From Myxococcales bacterium (lineage in GTDB: Bacteria > Myxococcota_A > UBA9160 > JALSIO01), in the NCBI GenBank assembly GCA_026989995.1, contig JALSIO010000800.1, positions 1-7,957 on the forward strand: DNA of 7,957 nt. The letters are read 5' to 3'. Made by a program: the position numbers and the translations under genes. The notes under the pieces are model-generated. The model was not told the DNA's origin, did not search any database, and saw only the letters and a program-made list of their open reading frames with translations. Below are positions 5,832 through 7,957 of this stretch, one piece after another; within the stretch, counting starts at the first letter, position 1; the number at the start of each line of letters is the position of its first letter.

Positions 5832-6413
5832 TTGCCGCACCCCCCCACCCCCTGGGAATCCGATCGGGAGCTCGTGGAGGCGATCCTCTCGGGGAGCCGG
5901 GAGCACTTCGACCTGCTCTACGAGACCTACTTCCCGCGCGTCTACCGCTATGCGCTCAAGCGGCTGCGGGATCCCGCCGAGGCCGAGGACGTGACCCAGG
6001 AGGTCTTCGTCACGGTCTTCCGGGTCCTGGCGTCGTTCAAGGGCGACTCCAGCCTGCTGGTGTGGATCTTCGGCATCGCCCGGAACACGGTGAACCGGCG
6101 CTTTCGCAAGGCCCGCTTCCGGCTCTCCTCCCTCGACGACGAGATCGCCGAGCAGGTGGCGGCCCCGACCCCACCCCAGGACCGGGCCGTCGACGCGCGC
6201 CGCGTCCTCCACCGCTGTGAGGACGTGATCGCCAACGACCTCACGCCCCTCCAGCGCAGGATCTTCCACCTCCGCCACCTGCGCCGGCAGCCGATCAAGG
6301 TCATCGCCGAGGCGCTCGGAAAATCCGAGGACGCGGTGAAGGCCAACCTCTACCGCATGCGCCAGAGCCTGGTCGCGGGCACCAAGGGGCTCGACACCGT
6401 CCTCTCGGGATGA
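5832..6413 (+). CDS. ECF-type RNA polymerase sigma factor (first of two)
   Basis: A 193-residue protein with only the two domains that define extracytoplasmic-function sigma factors. Region 2 is at about 12-95 (ELVEAILSGSREHFDLLYE, then DVTQEVFVTVF and LLVWIFGIARNTVNR) and recognises the -10 element. Region 4 is at about 137-183 (LTPLQRRIFHLRH, then VIAEALGKSEDAVKANLYRM) and contains the helix-turn-helix that reads the -35. It would redirect core RNA polymerase to a small regulon. Start TTG 5832 is chosen because AGGAG (5819-5823) lies eight bases upstream and no other start precedes region 2. It is downstream of a consensus sigma-54 promoter. No anti-sigma gene follows directly; the next gene is a second, related ECF factor. 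The subgroup and target promoters are unknown, and no GGAAC-type self-promoter was found upstream. Confidence 0.92.
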   Translation: MPHPPTPWESDRELVEAILSGSREHFDLLYETYFPRVYRYALKRLRDPAEAEDVTQEVFVTVFRVLASFKGDSSLLVWIFGIARNTVNRRFRKARFRLSSLDDEIAEQVAAPTPPQDRAVDARRVLHRCEDVIANDLTPLQRRIFHLRHLRRQPIKVIAEALGKSEDAVKANLYRMRQSLVAGTKGLDTVLSG

Positions 6414-6543
6414 AGCCCCGCGAGGGCGCTCGAGATGGCTCCGCTTCCCCGGCGAGGAGCGCGGTCGTCCGCATCGCGGGCGGCGCCGTGCCCCGCTTCG
6501 GCGCCGGCGGCCCCACAGGTCCGGGAGCGCCCCTTGGGCCTCC

Positions 6544-6577
6544 GCGCGTGGTGCGGGGTGCTTCCCGCACCGCGCGC
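6544..6577 (+). terminator. strong hairpin between the two ECF genes, possible terminator or attenuator
   Basis: A 14-bp stem pairs 6544-6557 with 6564-6577 (core GGTGCGGG/CCCGCACC, one G-T pair at 6549/6572) around the 6-base loop GTGCTT. It lies 130 bases after the first sigma gene and about 140 before the second. The following bases are pyrimidine-rich but lack a T-tract, so it may be a GC-type terminator, an attenuator or an mRNA processing/stability element rather than a classical terminator. Confidence 0.5.
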
Positions 6578-6607
6578 TCCGCCTTCGAGTCCTCCTCCTG
6601 AGGGGGA

Positions 6608-6716
6608 TCAGGCCCGTCGGTGACATCCCGCGCTCCCCGAAATCCACGAGAAAGTCCGCCACCTGCCGGCTTTCGGGCGCCACGTACTCCAGTAGATCGC
6701 ACAGGAGACGTCGCGT
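6608..6716 (-). other. protein-like fragment on the minus strand, possible gene remnant
   Basis: Read on the minus strand, this intergenic stretch gives about 35 residues with normal protein composition, including LLCDLLEYVAPESRQ and VADFLVDFGERGMSPTG, and mostly G or C at third positions. The frame has no good start of its own and turns arginine-rich past position 6608. Neighbouring frames here are proline/arginine-rich. It may be the leftover of a decayed gene or transposon, or chance. I do not recognise the family. Confidence 0.25.
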
Positions 6717-7369
6717 TGGCGCGCACCCGAGCTGCCCGGACCGCGGAGGAAGCCCCCGACAACACCCGTCTTCGCCGGAGATGCGGCGGGCGCGTGGCCG
6801 AGGGGGATGTGGACCTCGAGCTCGTGAAGGAGATCTGCCGCGGGAGCGAGCCCCACTTCAACGCGCTCTACGAGCGCTACTTCCAGCGGATCTACAACTT
6901 CATCTACGGCCGGCTGCGCAACCACGAGGACACCGAGGAGGTGGTGCAGGAGACCTTCACCGCGGTGTTCCGCTCCATCCGCGCCTTTCGGGGCCAGTCG
7001 ACGCTGCTCTCCTGGATCTACGGCATCGCCAAGAACACCTCCAACAACTACCTCCGGCGCAGCCGCATGCAGGAGCTGCGCCGAGCACGCGCGGCGACGG
7101 AGCTCACCCGGCCCGCCTCCCTGACGGAGGTCACCCCCGAGGAGCACCTGGCGCTGCGCCGGTACGCCGAGGCGATCAACCGGAGGCTGCGCGAGATCGC
7201 GTCCTGGCAGGCGGAGGTCTTCCTGCTCCGGCACGAGCAGGATCTTCCCATCCGGGAGATCGCCGAGCGCACCGCCCGAACCAACGACGCGGTGCGCTCG
7301 AGTCTGTGTCGCGTCAAGCGGATGTTGGTGGAAGCGGGCGAGATCGGTCGCCCGCGCTCGGGCGCCTGA
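6716..7369 (+). CDS. ECF-type RNA polymerase sigma factor (second, paralogous)
   Basis: A 217-residue protein. After about 33 poorly conserved residues, region 2 runs from about 35 to 118 (ELVKEICRGSEPHFNALYE, VVQETFTAVFRSIRAF, LLSWIYGIAKNTSNN) and region 4 from about 161 to 210 (WQAEVFLLRHEQ, IREIAERTARTNDAVRSSL). By eye about half the residues of region 2 are identical to the first sigma factor, so the pair probably arose by duplication or belongs to one subgroup. The start TTG 6716 has AGGAG (6703-6707) eight bases upstream, the same arrangement as in the first gene. In-frame GTG codons at 6794 and 6809 would trim the N-terminal extension to fit the first protein more closely and cannot be excluded. 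It is followed 20 bases later by a small gene. It could be read from the sigma-54 promoter if transcription passes the hairpin at 6544-6577. Confidence 0.9.
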   Translation: MARTRAARTAEEAPDNTRLRRRCGGRVAEGDVDLELVKEICRGSEPHFNALYERYFQRIYNFIYGRLRNHEDTEEVVQETFTAVFRSIRAFRGQSTLLSWIYGIAKNTSNNYLRRSRMQELRRARAATELTRPASLTEVTPEEHLALRRYAEAINRRLREIASWQAEVFLLRHEQDLPIREIAERTARTNDAVRSSLCRVKRMLVEAGEIGRPRSGA

Positions 7370-7389
7370 GACGCGGGGAGGGGGGCCCC

Positions 7390-7692
7390 ATGAGCAGGGC
7401 GTTGCGGATCGGCACGACGAAGCGTGCCAGCCGGCGATCCGGAGGGTTCCGGGACCGGACCCGGGGGCGCGCTCCGGGCGGGGAGGAGCGGGGCGGCGCG
7501 GCGGCCCCGCCCGATTGCGAGGAGGGCGTCGTGGTGGAGCCTGCGAACGAGATCCGGCCCGAGGAGATTCGCGAGTTCCTGGAGGCGGACCTCCTCGACG
7601 TGGTCGCGGATCCGGAGTTCAAGGAGTGGCTGCGCCAGCACCTCTGGTCCCTGCTCCTCGAGGGCCGCCGCTCGGGCCGCCCCCGGACCTGA
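7390..7692 (+). CDS. small protein of unknown function, possible partner of the ECF sigma factor
   Basis: A 100-residue protein as called, starting 20 bases after the second sigma gene with GGGGAGGGG just upstream of the ATG, so it is very likely co-transcribed and co-translated. The first 48 residues are basic and low in complexity (arginine, glycine, alanine). The second half is acidic and helical: EIRPEEIREFLEADLLDV, then ADPEFKEWLRQHLWSLLLEG, which looks like two amphipathic helices. There is no transmembrane segment, no zinc-finger anti-sigma motif (HxxxCxxC) and only one cysteine. GTG codons at 7531 and 7534, preceded by a good GGAGGG, could give a 53-54 residue protein made of the acidic half alone. 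No family is recognised. A role as a sigma regulator is an inference from position and from the DPEF-x-LR-x-LW pattern, which resembles short segments in proteins encoded beside ECF factors. Confidence 0.7.
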   Translation: MSRALRIGTTKRASRRSGGFRDRTRGRAPGGEERGGAAAPPDCEEGVVVEPANEIRPEEIREFLEADLLDVVADPEFKEWLRQHLWSLLLEGRRSGRPRT

Positions 7693-7696
7693 GCGC

Positions 7697-7713
7697 CGGC
7701 GCCGGGCGCGCCG
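7697..7713 (+). terminator. short GC hairpin after the small gene, weak terminator candidate
   Basis: CGGCG (7697-7701) pairs with CGCCG (7709-7713) around a 7-base loop, five bases after the stop codon. It lacks a T-tract and is in sequence where such stems are common, so only its location after the last gene of the cluster supports it. Confidence 0.2.
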
Positions 7714-7729
7714 CCTGCCGCCGGGCCGG

Positions 7730-7735
7730 TATGCT
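7730..7735 (+). promoter_or_regulatory. -10-like box for a possible leaderless transcript of the kinase-like gene
   Basis: TATGCT ends exactly six bases before the ATG at 7742, in the same layout as TATGGT before recO (2465-2470). The gap shows no ribosome-binding site. Transcription starting at the usual distance would begin at the start codon. No -35 box is visible. Confidence 0.4.
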
Positions 7736-7741
7736 CCGCCC

Positions 7742-7957
7742 ATGCAGGCACGCTGCGGAGCGGTGGACGGGATCCGCCGGGAGAACCTCGCCGAACGCAC
7801 CGTCCGGCTGCTCAGCCGGGGTGGCCGGCGGAACCCCGACGTGGTGCTCGTTCGCGGGGATCGCGGCCACGTGGTGGTCAAGGATTTCGCGCCCCGGGGG
7901 CTTTTCGTGCGGCGCCTGCTCGCGCCCCGGCTGCAGCGCCGGGAGGCCCGGGCGTGG
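7742..7957 (+). CDS. kinase-like protein (lipopolysaccharide/Kdo-kinase or RIO-like type), N-terminal part
   Basis: The first 72 residues of a protein that continues past the window edge. After an N-terminal helix, strands DVVLVRGDRGH and VVVKDFAPRG form what looks like the N-lobe of a small protein-kinase-like fold. Lys47 in VVVKDF sits where the ATP-binding lysine is expected, and Glu68 in RREARAW where the partner glutamate of the next helix would be. This pattern (VVKDF, then a basic segment, then REARAW/RELRAY) is seen in lipopolysaccharide heptose/Kdo kinases of the InaA/WaaP kind. The catalytic loop is outside the window, so activity and substrate cannot be judged. The start ATG 7742 is 49 bases after the small gene and appears to have its own leaderless-type promoter, so the gene need not belong to the sigma-factor operon. 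Confidence 0.65.
   Translation, partial: MQARCGAVDGIRRENLAERTVRLLSRGGRRNPDVVLVRGDRGHVVVKDFAPRGLFVRRLLAPRLQRREARAW

Noticed and set aside
6410..6601. 63-codon reading frame starting with an ATGA overlap at the first sigma gene's stop
   Set aside because: Composition is low-complexity proline/glycine/arginine, third-base GC is lower than in the real genes, there is no good ribosome site, and it runs through the 14-bp hairpin. The overlap is suggestive but not enough.
1..7957. CRISPR arrays, insertion sequences, prophage genes, toxin-antitoxin or defence systems
   Set aside because: No spaced direct repeats, no transposase or integrase motifs and no defence-type domains were seen on either strand.

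Overview
The window is very GC-rich bacterial chromosome with strong G/C bias at third codon positions. The gene content suggests a high-GC proteobacterial or myxobacterium-like (former Deltaproteobacteria) lineage: a fused KorA-type 2-oxoacid:ferredoxin oxidoreductase, a PilF-like TPR lipoprotein next to a RodZ-like membrane HTH protein, recO, a dimeric-type glycyl-tRNA synthetase, and ECF sigma factors behind a sigma-54 promoter. The exact taxon cannot be read from this sequence alone. There are no rRNA or tRNA genes, CRISPR arrays, insertion sequences or phage genes.

Layout. (1) 1-873, minus strand: N-terminal part of korA, leaving the window at its left edge. (2) 874-1115: divergent intergenic region with a candidate minus-strand promoter and a 7-bp inverted repeat. 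(3) 1116-5269, plus strand: a compact housekeeping block of TPR lipoprotein, RodZ-like HTH/membrane protein (overlapping start), recO, glyS and a small lipoprotein whose TTG start overlaps the glyS stop. recO and glyS each appear to have a promoter of their own; the glyS promoter (TTGACA-N17-GATACT) overlaps the recO stop codon. (4) 5270-5831: a long non-coding region. Its first 200 bases hold nothing clear. It then contains two inverted repeats (5478-5520 and 5527-5543), an exact match to the sigma-54 consensus (5618-5633), and a GC-rich, hairpin-rich leader. (5) 5832-7692, plus strand: two related ECF sigma-70 genes in tandem, both with TTG starts and the same AGGAG-N8 ribosome-binding arrangement, then a small protein of unknown function. 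A 14-bp hairpin and a protein-like minus-strand fragment lie between the two sigma genes. (6) 7742-7957: start of a gene resembling lipopolysaccharide/Kdo-kinase-type small kinases, running off the right edge.

How it works together. The 1116-5269 block is ordinary cell maintenance (envelope, DNA repair, translation). The most interesting part is 5478-7692. Paired inverted repeats about 110 and 145 bases upstream of the inferred start, a perfect -24/-12 element and two ECF sigma genes suggest a cascade in which an enhancer-binding activator and sigma-54 turn on one or both ECF sigma factors. No zinc-finger anti-sigma factor is visible; the only candidate partner is the small protein at 7390-7692. 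The cascade is an inference from sequence signals. Sigma-54 control of an ECF factor has precedent (hrpL of Pseudomonas syringae), but I do not recognise this arrangement as a described system.
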